Shown here piece after piece: positions 25,382-33,240 of a stretch of 35,497 nt of DNA. The number at the start of each line of letters is the position of its first letter. The first letter of the stretch is position 1. Under the pieces are notes generated by a model. It was given only the letters and a program-made list of their open reading frames with translations, did no database searches and was not told where the DNA came from. A program made the translations under genes and the position numbers. This DNA is from a virus, in IMG/VR virus record IMGVR_UViG_3300031885_000065, positions 1 to 35,497 of that record; one strand, 5' to 3'.

Positions 25382-25389
25382 TATAAATA
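25382..25389 (-). promoter_or_regulatory. Putative late promoter box
   Basis: ATATTTATA on the minus strand, 3 nt before the ATG at 25378. Confidence 0.5.
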
Positions 25390-25393
25390 TATG

Positions 25394-25421
25394 AAAAAAA
25401 AATCCACACTAAGGTGGATTT
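25394..25421 (-). terminator. dnaK terminator
   Basis: On the minus strand AAATCCAC and GTGGATTT form a perfect 8-bp stem around a 6-nt loop, followed by a T-run. It starts about 23 nt after the dnaK stop. Confidence 0.85.
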
Positions 25422-25443
25422 AATTTATTTTAATATTAAGAGA

Positions 25444-27303
25444 TTATTTTACTTCCTCAAATTCAACATTTTGGAAGTCTTCTTCAGTTATTTCGTCGTT
25501 TGGTGTTGTTTGTTCATACAACTTTTGACTTACTTCTTGGAATGTTTTATTAACTTCTTCCATCAAAGTTTTAACCTCAGAAATTTCTTTTTTAGTATGT
25601 GCTTCTCTTAACTTATCAACTTTTAAGTTAATTTCAGATTTTTCTTCTTCACTAATTTTATCCCCAAGATCCTCTAATGATTTACCAACTTGGAAAATCA
25701 AAGAATCTGCTGAATTTAATGTATCGATATCCTCTTTTAATTTTTTATCTGAATCGGCATTTATTTCCGCTTCTTGTTTCATTCTTTCAACTTCTTCTTT
25801 AGATAAACCTGAAGATGATTCAATTATAATAGATTGTACTTTATTTGTTGCGTTGTCCACCGCAGAAACATTAATAATACCATTCGCGTCAATATCAAAA
25901 GTTACCTCAATTTGTGGAGTTCCTCGTCTTGCCGGTGGAATCCCATCTAAATTAAATCTGCCGATAGATCTATTATCTTTTGACATTGTTCTTTCTCCTT
26001 GTAAGACATGAATCTCAACTATAGGTTGATTATCTACTGCCGTAGAAAATATTTCAGATTTTTTAGTTGGTATCGTTGTGTTAGAATTAATTAATTTTGT
26101 AAACACACCCCCCATAGTTTCAATACCTAACGAAAGTGGAGTCACATCAAGTAATAATACATCTGTAACATCACCCGCTAATACACCACCTTGAATTGCG
26201 GCCCCTAAAGCAACTACCTCATCAGGATTTACTCCTTTTGAAGGTTCTTTTCCAAAAAACTTTTTAACCGCTTCTTGAATCGCAGGAATACGAGTAGACC
26301 CACCAACCAAAATGATTTCATCAATATCAGATGGGGATAACTTAGCATTCTCCAAAGCCGATTTACAAGGTTTGATTGTTCTATTAACTAAAGATTGTGT
26401 TAATTGATCAAACTTAGATTTTGTAATAGTCATTACCAAGTGTTTAGGACCTGTGGAATCTGCCGTTACATAAGGAAGATTAATTTCAGTTTGTGGTGAA
26501 GAAGATAATTCGATTTTTGCTTTTTCGGCGGACTCACGAAGTCTCTGAAGTGCCATTGGGTCTTTTGAAATGTCCATTCCATTTTCTTTTTTAAATTCAG
26601 AAACTAAAAAGTCAATAAGTACTTGGTCAAAGTCGTCCCCACCTAAGTGAGTGTCCCCGTCAGTTGACAATACTTCAAATACTCCATCGCCGAGTTCCAA
26701 TACAGATACATCATGAGTTCCACCACCACAGTCAAACACCACAATTTTCATATCTTTAGACATTTTATCAAATCCGTACGCTAAAGCGGCTGCGGTTGGT
26801 TCGTTTATAATTCTTTTTACTGTAAGACCTGCGATTTCACCAGCTTCTTTTGTTGCCTGTCTTTGGGCATCATTAAAATAAGCAGGAACCGTAATAACAG
26901 CTTCAGTTACAGATTGCCCTAAATAATCTTCAGCAGTCTGTTTCATTTTTTGAAGTATCGCAGCTGAGATTTCTTGTGGCGAATAAGTTCTATCATTAAT
27001 TTGAACTTTTGGTGAGTTATTTTCTTTAACCAATTTATAAGGGACTTTTCTGATTTCGTTTTTAATATCATCAAAAGAACTTCCCATAAATCTTTTAATT
27101 GAGTAAATTGTTTTATCAGGATTTGTTACTGCCTGTCTTTTAGCCGGATCTCCAATTTTTCTTTCACCGTCTTTTACAAATCCTACAATAGATGGCGTGG
27201 TTCTTTTTCCTTCACTGTTAGCAATAACCACAGGATCCTTTCCTTCCATTACCGCAACACACGAATTAGTTGTCCCCAAGTCAATTCCAATTATTTTTCC
27301 CAT
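25444..27303 (-). CDS. dnaK: DnaK (Hsp70) chaperone, full length
   Basis: A 619-aa complete Hsp70. Nucleotide-binding domain: phosphate loop [15 protein letters not shown] at 4-18, the [20 protein letters not shown] segment, [15 protein letters not shown] and [14 protein letters not shown]. The linker [19 protein letters not shown] joins a beta substrate-binding domain ([14 protein letters not shown], then [20 protein letters not shown]) and a helical lid; the tail ends FEEVK. The GRF-x-LDGIPPA and [11 protein letters not shown] blocks look like Bacteroidota DnaK, implying capture from a host. No dnaJ or grpE gene is in the window, so host co-chaperones would be used. It is divergent from clpC and has an excellent host-type promoter, so it is not expected to be purely late. 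Confidence 0.97.
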   Translation of the reverse strand: MGKIIGIDLGTTNSCVAVMEGKDPVVIANSEGKRTTPSIVGFVKDGERKIGDPAKRQAVTNPDKTIYSIKRFMGSSFDDIKNEIRKVPYKLVKENNSPKVQINDRTYSPQEISAAILQKMKQTAEDYLGQSVTEAVITVPAYFNDAQRQATKEAGEIAGLTVKRIINEPTAAALAYGFDKMSKDMKIVVFDCGGGTHDVSVLELGDGVFEVLSTDGDTHLGGDDFDQVLIDFLVSEFKKENGMDISKDPMALQRLRESAEKAKIELSSSPQTEINLPYVTADSTGPKHLVMTITKSKFDQLTQSLVNRTIKPCKSALENAKLSPSDIDEIILVGGSTRIPAIQEAVKKFFGKEPSKGVNPDEVVALGAAIQGGVLAGDVTDVLLLDVTPLSLGIETMGGVFTKLINSNTTIPTKKSEIFSTAVDNQPIVEIHVLQGERTMSKDNRSIGRFNLDGIPPARRGTPQIEVTFDIDANGIINVSAVDNATNKVQSIIIESSSGLSKEEVERMKQEAEINADSDKKLKEDIDTLNSADSLIFQVGKSLEDLGDKISEEEKSEINLKVDKLREAHTKKEISEVKTLMEEVNKTFQEVSQKLYEQTTPNDEITEEDFQNVEFEEVK

Positions 27304-27350
27304 TTTTTTATTATTTTATTTTTTATGTTTATTTTTTTTCACATTTATAC

Positions 27351-27381
27351 CAAATATATGCCATTTCAAAAAACATGTCAA
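27351..27381 (-). promoter_or_regulatory. Host-type promoter of dnaK
   Basis: On the minus strand TTG (27381-27379) is followed after exactly 20 nt by TATATTTG (27358-27351), a full match to the Bacteroidota housekeeping consensus. The predicted start is near 27345, giving a leader of about 40 nt. Confidence 0.8.
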
Positions 27382-27383
27382 TA

Positions 27384-27411
27384 TGTCAGTATATTTTTTT
27401 TTATACTGACA
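27384..27411 (+). promoter_or_regulatory. Candidate operator: perfect 10-bp inverted repeat
   Basis: TGTCAGTATA and TATACTGACA flank an 8-T spacer. It lies just upstream of the dnaK -33 element (27379-27381) and just upstream of the clpC -33 element (27423-27425), in the middle of the divergent promoter region. An extra half-site, ATGTCA at 27375-27380, overlaps the dnaK -33. The arrangement suits a shared regulator binding site; the regulator is unknown. No T-run follows either arm, so it is not a typical terminator. Confidence 0.55.
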
Positions 27412-27422
27412 AAATAACAATA

Positions 27423-27455
27423 TTGGACTTTTGTAAATTTATTTATTAGTTTTTG
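27423..27455 (+). promoter_or_regulatory. Probable host-type promoter of clpC
   Basis: TTG at 27423-27425 is followed after 21 nt by TAGTTTTTG, a near match to TAnnTTTG. The predicted start is about 14 nt before the clpC ATG. Confidence 0.5.
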
Positions 27456-27474
27456 AATGTAAAACAATATAAGT

Positions 27475-29514
27475 ATGTTAGAATTTATGGATGAAGGAAA
27501 TGATAAATCAAAAAAAAAGTCTGATACAGGTACACCTGTGTTAGATAATTTTAGTAAGGATTTAAACAAATTAGCTCAAGAGGGTAAGTTAGACCCTGTA
27601 ATTGGTAGAAAAAAAGAAATATTGAGAATTGCTCAAATTCTATCTAGAAGAAAGAAAAATAACCCAATTATTATTGGTGAACCTGGCGCGGGTAAGACTG
27701 CAATCGTTGAGGGTCTTGCAATGATGATTCATAACGGTGAGTGTCCTAAAACTTTAATGGACAAGAGAATTGTATCGTTAGATATGAATTCGTTAGTTGC
27801 TGGAACTAAATACAGAGGTCAGTTTGAGGAAAGAATGAAAGTAATTATTGAAGAACTTCAGGATGCCCCCAACATCATTTTATTTATTGATGAGATTCAT
27901 ACAATAGTTGGGGCCGGTAATAGTTCAGGTTCATTAGATGCCTCAAATATATTTAAACCGGCACTTTCTCGTGGTGAGATACAATGTATTGGTGCGACTA
28001 CTCTTGATGAATATAGGACAAACTTTGAGAAGGACGGAGCATTAGAAAGAAGATTTCAAAAAGTAATTGTAGACCCATCTACAAAAGAGGAAACTTTAGA
28101 AATTCTTAAATTAAGTAAGGAAAAATATGAAGATCACCATAAAGTAAGTTATGACGATGAAACATTATTGATATTTGTTGAGTTGGCGGATCGTTATATT
28201 ACAGATCGTGAATTTCCAGATAAAGCATTTGATATTTTAGATGAGGTTGGGGCAAGAATGCAAATTGACATAAAACTACCACAAGAAATTGAGAATCTTA
28301 AAGAAGAGGCAAATAAAATTAAACAAGAAAAACTTGATGTAATTAAAAGACAAGACTACGAACAAGCCGCGGAACTTCGTGATCGCGAAAGAAACATTTT
28401 GGTTAAACTTGATGATGAAAAAAAAAAGTTTGAGGAACATTTAAGGAGTAGTAAACGAACCATTCCAGAAGAATTAATATATGAAGTGGTTTCAAATATG
28501 ACTAAAATTCCAATTTCAAACATTAATGTTGATGAAAGAAATAGTTTAATAAATCTTACAAATAATTTAAGTTCAAAAGTTATTGGTCAAGAAGAAGCGG
28601 TATTGAAAATCACAAAGGCTATTCGCAGAAATAGAATGGGAATTAAAGACCCAAACAAACCAATTGGTTCATTTATTTTCTTGGGATCAACTGGTGTTGG
28701 TAAAACATATTTGGCAAAACAATTGGCAAAAGAGATATTTGGTAGTGAAGATAATATGATCCGTGTGGATATGAGTGAATACCAAGAGAAACACACTATT
28801 TCTCGTTTGATTGGTTCACCTCCAGGATATGTTGGTCACGATGAAGGTGGACAACTAACAGAACAGGTTAAAAACAAACCTTACTCTGTTGTATTGTTTG
28901 ATGAGATTGAGAAAGCACACAAAGATATTTTTTCAACACTTCTTCAGTTGTTAGATGATGGTCATATCACAGATTCATTGGGTCGTAAAATCAACTTTAA
29001 AAATTGTTTAATCATTATGACTTCTAATATTGGCGTTAGAAGATTACAAGATTTTGGAACTGGAGTTGGGTTTAAAACAAACAAAAGTGAGATTGTTATG
29101 GAAGAAGAAAAACAAGAGGTTTTGAAAAAAGAATTAAAGAAGTTTTTTGCTCCTGAATTTTTAAATCGTATTGATGATGTTATTATTTTTAACTCATTAG
29201 AAAAAATACATATTGACAAAATTACAAAACTTGAAATTGACAAATTATTAAAAAGAGTTAGTGAGAAAAAATATAATTTTACATACGAACAAGATCTTGT
29301 GGATTATATATCTAAAGTAGGGTTTGATGAAACATTTGGAGCTCGTCCAATCAAAAGAGCTATTCAAGATAAAATTGAGGATTTAATTTCTGAAAAGATT
29401 TTAATGATGGAGATTGAAGAGAATAAGGATTATGTTTTAAAAGTGGAAAATGATGAGGTTTTAGTTTCTAATAAAGAAGAAAAGGCCAAAAAAACAAGAA
29501 AAAAGAAAGAATAA
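27475..29514 (+). CDS. clpC: ClpC-type AAA+ unfoldase lacking the N-domain
   Basis: A 679-aa protein with two AAA+ modules. D1: Walker A GEPGAGKT at 68-75, Walker B ILFIDE at 135-140, arginine finger in ALERRFQKV. The short middle domain has a UVR-type motif (DYEQAAELRDRE, about 294-305), which marks ClpC and not ClpB. D2: Walker A GSTGVGKT at 404-411, Walker B VVLFDEIEKA and sensor 2 GARPIKRAI. A VGF tripeptide at 531-533 is where ClpC carries its ClpP-docking loop. Full ClpC has about 150 more N-terminal residues for adaptors; here the protein starts almost directly at TPVLDNFSKDL. So it should thread substrates into a ClpP, presumably the host's, with different substrate choice. No clpP is in the window. 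Confidence 0.93.
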   Translation: MLEFMDEGNDKSKKKSDTGTPVLDNFSKDLNKLAQEGKLDPVIGRKKEILRIAQILSRRKKNNPIIIGEPGAGKTAIVEGLAMMIHNGECPKTLMDKRIVSLDMNSLVAGTKYRGQFEERMKVIIEELQDAPNIILFIDEIHTIVGAGNSSGSLDASNIFKPALSRGEIQCIGATTLDEYRTNFEKDGALERRFQKVIVDPSTKEETLEILKLSKEKYEDHHKVSYDDETLLIFVELADRYITDREFPDKAFDILDEVGARMQIDIKLPQEIENLKEEANKIKQEKLDVIKRQDYEQAAELRDRERNILVKLDDEKKKFEEHLRSSKRTIPEELIYEVVSNMTKIPISNINVDERNSLINLTNNLSSKVIGQEEAVLKITKAIRRNRMGIKDPNKPIGSFIFLGSTGVGKTYLAKQLAKEIFGSEDNMIRVDMSEYQEKHTISRLIGSPPGYVGHDEGGQLTEQVKNKPYSVVLFDEIEKAHKDIFSTLLQLLDDGHITDSLGRKINFKNCLIIMTSNIGVRRLQDFGTGVGFKTNKSEIVMEEEKQEVLKKELKKFFAPEFLNRIDDVIIFNSLEKIHIDKITKLEIDKLLKRVSEKKYNFTYEQDLVDYISKVGFDETFGARPIKRAIQDKIEDLISEKILMMEIEENKDYVLKVENDEVLVSNKEEKAKKTRKKKE

Positions 29515-29537
29515 TTTTTTATTAACATTTATTCAAC

Positions 29538-29545
29538 TATCTTTG
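29538..29545 (+). promoter_or_regulatory. Host-type promoter -7 element of the peptidase gene
   Basis: TATCTTTG, an exact TAnnTTTG match and identical to the tmRNA and ncRNA elements, ends 15 nt before the ATG at 29561. The -33 position is a T-run only. Confidence 0.5.
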
Positions 29546-29560
29546 TGGAAACAATTTGAA

Positions 29561-30586
29561 ATGAATCTAAATAAATTTAAGGAACTTCTTTCTGTCCCAT
29601 CCAAAACTTATCAAGAAGATAAGATGGTGAAATACCTAATGGACGAATTATCACAAATGGAGGGAATTGAAGTGGTGTGTGATGACCATAAAAATATCTA
29701 TGTTACAAAAGGAACATTAGATGAGGGTGAGTATTACCCAATGTTTATATCACACACCGACACGGTTCATAACCTTGTTGATGAAATCATAGTTAAAGAA
29801 GAATATCTTCTTCGTCCTTACACATTCGGAAAAGAATTTGGTGATAAACAAGTATTATGTTTAAAGGCGTACGACAAAGACAAAAACCCAACTGGTATTG
29901 GTGGTGATGATAAATGCGGTATTTATATTTGTTTAGAATTACTTCGTCAATTAGATAAAGTTAAGGTTGCATTTTTTGTGTCAGAAGAAACAGGTTGTAA
30001 TGGGTCAAAAATGGTTAATACAGAGTTTTTAAACGATGTTGGTTATTGTACCCAATACGATGCACCAGGAGACCACTTAATTTCATATAGTTGTATGGGA
30101 ACAGTATTGTTTGATAAAGATGGTGAATTCTTTAATATTTCATTAAGATCAATTACCAAAGGGTTTAAAAATGAAATGATGGTTCAGAGTCATCCATACA
30201 CAGATATTATGATTATGAAACAAAAATCAGATTTATCCTGTATAAACATGTCTTGTGGTTATTATAATATGCACACAGCAAATGAGTTTGTTTGTATTGA
30301 TGATGTTGAAAGAGCAATTGTTGCAGGAAAAAACATGGTTGATAGTTTGGGATTAAAAAAGTATGAGTTCAAAACAGAACCAGAAACAATAACTACCACA
30401 ACGACTTTGTTTGATGATGAAAGCCCATTTTATGATGATGTACACCAATTATCATCTATTGATGTTATTGAAGAAAAGAATGGGTTTATAATTACAGATA
30501 TTTACGATGAAAATCAATTTTACATCGATGATGAGGATGGCTATAGACTATATGAGATATTAAAAGATCGTTATCGTCTTAATTGA
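29561..30586 (+). CDS. Di-zinc peptidase, M20 / peptidase T-like
   Basis: A 341-aa protein from the ATG at 29561 (an upstream TTG overlaps the promoter and is rejected). Metal and catalytic motifs are in family order: SHTDT with His65 and Asp67, GGDDKCG with the bridging Asp at 116 or 117, SEETG with the catalytic Glu142 and ligand Glu143, QYDAPG with Asp167, and a final NMHTANE His. These enzymes are cytoplasmic and release residues from short peptides. It lies 46 bp after clpC on the same strand, with an added promoter, so it could finish the breakdown of ClpCP products. A C-terminal extension of about 70 residues (after LGLKKYEF) is acidic and unrecognised. Exact family within the M20/M42 group is uncertain. 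Confidence 0.8.
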   Translation: MNLNKFKELLSVPSKTYQEDKMVKYLMDELSQMEGIEVVCDDHKNIYVTKGTLDEGEYYPMFISHTDTVHNLVDEIIVKEEYLLRPYTFGKEFGDKQVLCLKAYDKDKNPTGIGGDDKCGIYICLELLRQLDKVKVAFFVSEETGCNGSKMVNTEFLNDVGYCTQYDAPGDHLISYSCMGTVLFDKDGEFFNISLRSITKGFKNEMMVQSHPYTDIMIMKQKSDLSCINMSCGYYNMHTANEFVCIDDVERAIVAGKNMVDSLGLKKYEFKTEPETITTTTTLFDDESPFYDDVHQLSSIDVIEEKNGFIITDIYDENQFYIDDEDGYRLYEILKDRYRLN

Positions 30587-31716
30587 CCAGGTTGTATTCT
30601 AAAGTCAGCTGGGTTGAATAAACTTGGTTGGGTTGCCATTGCAATTACTGAATCAACAGTAGATAACCCGTATTGTCTATCTCCAAAATAACTATTTGAC
30701 CCGACAATATATTTTACTTCCAAAGTTTTGGTGTCAACTTTCTCAACTTTAATTCTTAATCCTTTTTGTCCTGGTATTTCTACACCACGATTAGAAAAAA
30801 GACCTAACTTAGTAAGTTTTTCCATTACTACTATATAGTCAGGATTAAAGTCTTCTTCAGCTTTTTCTATATACACATCAATTAGATCTTCTAATTTTTG
30901 ACAAGATTCAGAGTTAAAAATATCATTATCCATAAAATAACCTTCCATCTCGTAAGGATCTGGAAGAGTGTGTCTAAATTTCTTATCTATACTTTCAAGT
31001 ATCACATCAATAGCCCTTTTGTCAAATTCACCATTTTCAACATAAAGTTGGACCAAATTTCCCCAACTTATAAAATACAAACCAAAACACCATTTACCCC
31101 ACTTCTCAATACCAAATTCAGAAAGTGTTTCACAGTAGGCAGTTAAGATTGCTTGTTTAGCACCTTCTTCAGTTGCATTTGCTTTTGCTGAACATATTAT
31201 ATCATTAGCTTCATCACCAAGACTACTAAAAAATTTATCTAAAACATCTGTTATTTCTGATTCATCGTCAATTCTTCTACCGTCTTCTGAAATACTATCC
31301 GCCAAAGAAGGTGCAATTATTTTTAACAACTCTTTTAGTTTTAAACTAGCTTGATTACAAAAGTAACCTAAAACATAACCTTCACTCCAATCATTAGTAG
31401 ATCTATCAGAACATTCATATTCCCAATCATAAGAACCATGATACATTTGATCATAGTTTCGAGCATCCCACTCACCATCAGACCCGTCTTCAAAAACTTC
31501 AGGAAAAAAAAATTTTAAAAATTGATCTAAACCATCAAAGTCAAATAACAAACCATCATGTTGTACTCTAACACTATTAATATCAATCTTGTCTTCATAT
31601 TTATCACTTTTGAATTCAACTTCGTCAGAAGATAACTTTCTTTTGTTTAAAAGAAGTATTTTTTGGAAGTCATCTAACTCTGAGACATCATTTTCGATAA
31701 GAAGTCTTTTTCTCAT
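30571..31716 (-). CDS. Hypothetical 381-aa protein
   Basis: Starts MRKRLLIENDVSELDDFQKI. Residues 45-125 are rich in Asp, Tyr and Trp (YDQMYHGSYDWEYECSDRST), followed by an alpha-helical middle with several cysteines (ANDIICSAKANATEEGAKQA, WGKWCFGLYFISWGNLVQLY) and a C-terminal beta part (GLRIKVEKVDTKTLEVKYIV). I do not recognise it. The L-I-E after the basic start resembles the leaders of packaged proteins in this phage but is not a close match. It overlaps the convergent peptidase gene by 16 bp; the box lies 5 nt before the ATG. Confidence 0.7.
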   Translation of the reverse strand: MRKRLLIENDVSELDDFQKILLLNKRKLSSDEVEFKSDKYEDKIDINSVRVQHDGLLFDFDGLDQFLKFFFPEVFEDGSDGEWDARNYDQMYHGSYDWEYECSDRSTNDWSEGYVLGYFCNQASLKLKELLKIIAPSLADSISEDGRRIDDESEITDVLDKFFSSLGDEANDIICSAKANATEEGAKQAILTAYCETLSEFGIEKWGKWCFGLYFISWGNLVQLYVENGEFDKRAIDVILESIDKKFRHTLPDPYEMEGYFMDNDIFNSESCQKLEDLIDVYIEKAEEDFNPDYIVVMEKLTKLGLFSNRGVEIPGQKGLRIKVEKVDTKTLEVKYIVGSNSYFGDRQYGLSTVDSVIAMATQPSLFNPADFRIQPGQLRR

Positions 31717-31721
31717 ATATT

Positions 31722-31729
31722 TATAAATA
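31722..31729 (-). promoter_or_regulatory. Putative late promoter box
   Basis: ATATTTATA on the minus strand, 5 nt before the ATG at 31716; divergent from the tmRNA promoter. Confidence 0.45.
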
Positions 31730-31731
31730 TA

Positions 31732-31762
31732 TTGAATAATATAAATCTTTGTATTATCTTTG
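31732..31762 (+). promoter_or_regulatory. Host-type promoter of the tmRNA
   Basis: TTG (31732-31734), 20 nt, TATCTTTG (31755-31762): a full Bacteroidota consensus match. The predicted start near 31768 leaves a leader of about 26 nt before the mature 5' end, to be removed by RNase P. Confidence 0.8.
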
Positions 31763-31793
31763 TATTTATAATATTACAAGTTATTTGACATAT

Positions 31794-32177
31794 GGGGGCG
31801 TTTTTGGATTTGACAGGTATTGGCTGAGGAATAAGGGCATGTAGGGACTGAGTTAATCTCTTTAAGAACTGACTTAAGAATACAACTGGCAATGTGCTAA
31901 ACAAAATGGAAACTCTTGGTTTACTAAGAGGTTCTGAAGTTACTGTAGCTTAATAAGATACGGAAACGGGGGGTCGGCAGACATATAACCTAGCAACAGA
32001 AGTCGTAGTTGTGGTGGATTACTATTGAACCCTAAATCGAATGGTAACCATTGGTTGTTGATTTACGATGGTGAAGAACAAATCAACTATTTTGGGGTAT
32101 TAGAAAATACCAACCTAAACATGTAGTTCTTATCTGACAGGATAGACTGGACGAGGGTTCGAGGCCCTCCGCCTCCA
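31794..32177 (+). ncRNA. ssrA: Transfer-messenger RNA (tmRNA)
   Basis: About 384 nt. The 5' end GGGGGCG pairs with CGCCUCC at 32170-32176 (seven pairs, one G-U), and the conserved GGAUUUGACAGG D-arm element and the GGUUCGAGGCC T-arm are in place. CCA is not encoded (A is followed by CAA), so it must be added. The best tag frame resumes at GGC 31888 and ends in tandem stops TAATAA at 31951: 21 codons, starting GNVLNK and ending GSEVTVA. Gly as first residue is usual in Bacteroidota, but 21 residues and the -TVA end (instead of -LAA) are not. It frees stalled ribosomes and marks their products for proteolysis. Tag frame is inferred; the RNA call is firm. Confidence 0.96.
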
Positions 32178-32183
32178 CAAACT

Positions 32184-32213
32184 AAACTCCATCTCCACAG
32201 GTGGGGTTTTTTT
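32184..32213 (+). terminator. tmRNA terminator
   Basis: AAACTCCA pairs with TGGGGTTT (8 bp, one G-U), followed by seven T. Confidence 0.85.
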
Positions 32214-32223
32214 ATGCTTTAAA

Positions 32224-32261
32224 ATTATATTTTAGTGTTGTATGAATATTATATTTTAGTG
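32224..32261. repeat. 14-bp direct repeat between the two terminators
   Basis: ATTATATTTTAGTG occurs at 32224-32237 and again at 32248-32261 with a 24-bp period, in the short gap between the converging tmRNA and ncRNA terminators. Meaning unknown; it could be a remnant of slippage or duplication. Confidence 0.6.
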
Positions 32262-32264
32262 CAC

Positions 32265-32287
32265 AAAAAAAGGGACTAATTGTCCCT
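32265..32287 (-). terminator. Terminator of the large ncRNA
   Basis: On the minus strand AGGGAC-AATTA-GTCCCT forms a 6-bp stem followed by seven T. The GGGAC core is shared with the capsid gene terminator at 10677. Confidence 0.8.
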
Positions 32288-33204
32288 AAATGTCTTACAT
32301 ATGTTTTGATAAAAAAAACCTGAGATTACAGTTTTTAGTGAGAAAACTTTAGAAGGATTATTGTTTCCCTTCGTATCCACCATCTTTTGAATGGTATTTC
32401 TCAGTGACGATTGGTTAGACCAATCACTTCTTAAGATAACAGTTACTCTCTTATTACTCGACTCTCTCCGAGAATGCCTTCCCAGTTGGTCCTTGCGGGA
32501 CTAGAGGTGTTTGGTAAGAATACGATCAGACTTGCGATCCTCTCGTGCAATGAACGGCTCATTACTATGTAGTCACCTTTCACTATTACCTGACGAACAC
32601 TTTTGCTTTATAGTTCTTAGTTTTACTTAATTTCTGTAAAGTTTTTGTGTTGTAGATTGTAGAAGTAGTGGTCCGTCTCGGGCTTCGTCATCTTTTGAAC
32701 AACAAAATACTCAACTACTCCTTGAAATGTCCCCATTCCCATATTTTAAGATTACTTCGAGATTAATCTCTTGGTAGAGATTTATCAAGGACAATGTCAG
32801 CACCACCTGTTTGTTGTCATACCTTTCGGTTTTAAGTATCCTTTAATATTGGAACCCGCAATAACAATATTGGAAATATTGGTTCTTGCATCATCCCTAC
32901 GAGTTATTCCTATTAGAGTTCCCTCCTCAACAAGATGACCCACATCACCTCGTCATAAAATCACTTTTCCTACACCGTTGGCCTCGGTACTAAAGATTTT
33001 ATGGTATCTCGCCTGTGTACTCGACCTCAATATTCCGAAGACTATTAAGACGCAAACCCGTTACACTTGGGGGTTCACTTTATCCTACTTTCGTAGTTTA
33101 TTTTATGGACTATACACGGCCCAATATCTTTATCAGTTTCATTTCTTACTCCTGAATGGATAATCTAATTTTTCAAAGAACTTTTCAGGACTTTTCCTGA
33201 TTTG
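32265..33204 (-). ncRNA. Large structured noncoding RNA, about 940 nt, class not identified
   Basis: No credible reading frame covers this stretch, yet it has a consensus promoter and a terminator on the minus strand. Many local helices fit an RNA: 5' hairpin UCAGGA-AAAG-UCCUGA (33200-33185); CUAC-GAAA-GUAG (33096-33085); a 10-position stem with one mismatch capped by UUCG (33049-33026); CAUAAAAUC (33003-32995) pairing with GAUUUUAUG (32962-32954) around an inner ACCG/CGGU hairpin; a closed arm at 32940-32881; ACC-GAAA-GGU; a 7-bp stem with ACCA loop (32782-32765); GAUUGG-UCUAA-CCAAUC (32425-32409). Size, phage setting and neighbouring tmRNA recall GOLLD and ROOL RNAs, but I recognise no defining sequence of either. 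It is not a tRNA, rRNA, RNase P RNA or complete group I/II intron by eye. Confidence 0.75.
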
Positions 33205-33209
33205 TTTCA

Positions 33210-33240
33210 CAAAGATATGACATTTATTTTGATCTGTCAA
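33210..33240 (-). promoter_or_regulatory. Host-type promoter of the large ncRNA
   Basis: On the minus strand TTG (33240-33238), 20 nt, TATCTTTG (33217-33210). Same spacing and same -7 octamer as the tmRNA promoter. Predicted start near 33204. Confidence 0.8.

Noticed and set aside
27384-27411. Inverted repeat read as a bidirectional terminator
   Set aside because: No gene ends here, the T-run is in the loop and not after the stem, and it lies between divergent promoters.
29543-29560. TTG as start of the peptidase gene
   Set aside because: It lies within the TATCTTTG promoter element; the ATG at 29561 fits the family N terminus.
25444-30586. Possibility that dnaK-clpC-peptidase marks a bacterial chromosome segment
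   Set aside because: The genes are embedded between phage head genes and a lysis-type gene with phage-style boxes and overlaps, and lack dnaJ, grpE and other bacterial neighbours.
31896-31937. Alternative tmRNA tag frame starting GCU (13 codons ending TKRF)
   Set aside because: The end is charged and unlike a degron, and the other frame has a Gly resume codon and tandem stops. Not excluded without a structural alignment.
32528-32570. GAGCCGU stretch on the minus strand resembling group II intron domain V
   Set aside because: The complementary GGUUC strand and catalytic stem are not found within the required distance, and no reverse transcriptase or exon context is present.
32978-33163. 61-codon open frame on the + strand inside the ncRNA region
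   Set aside because: Runs against the predicted transcript, has no initiation context and odd composition; it covers several predicted RNA hairpins.
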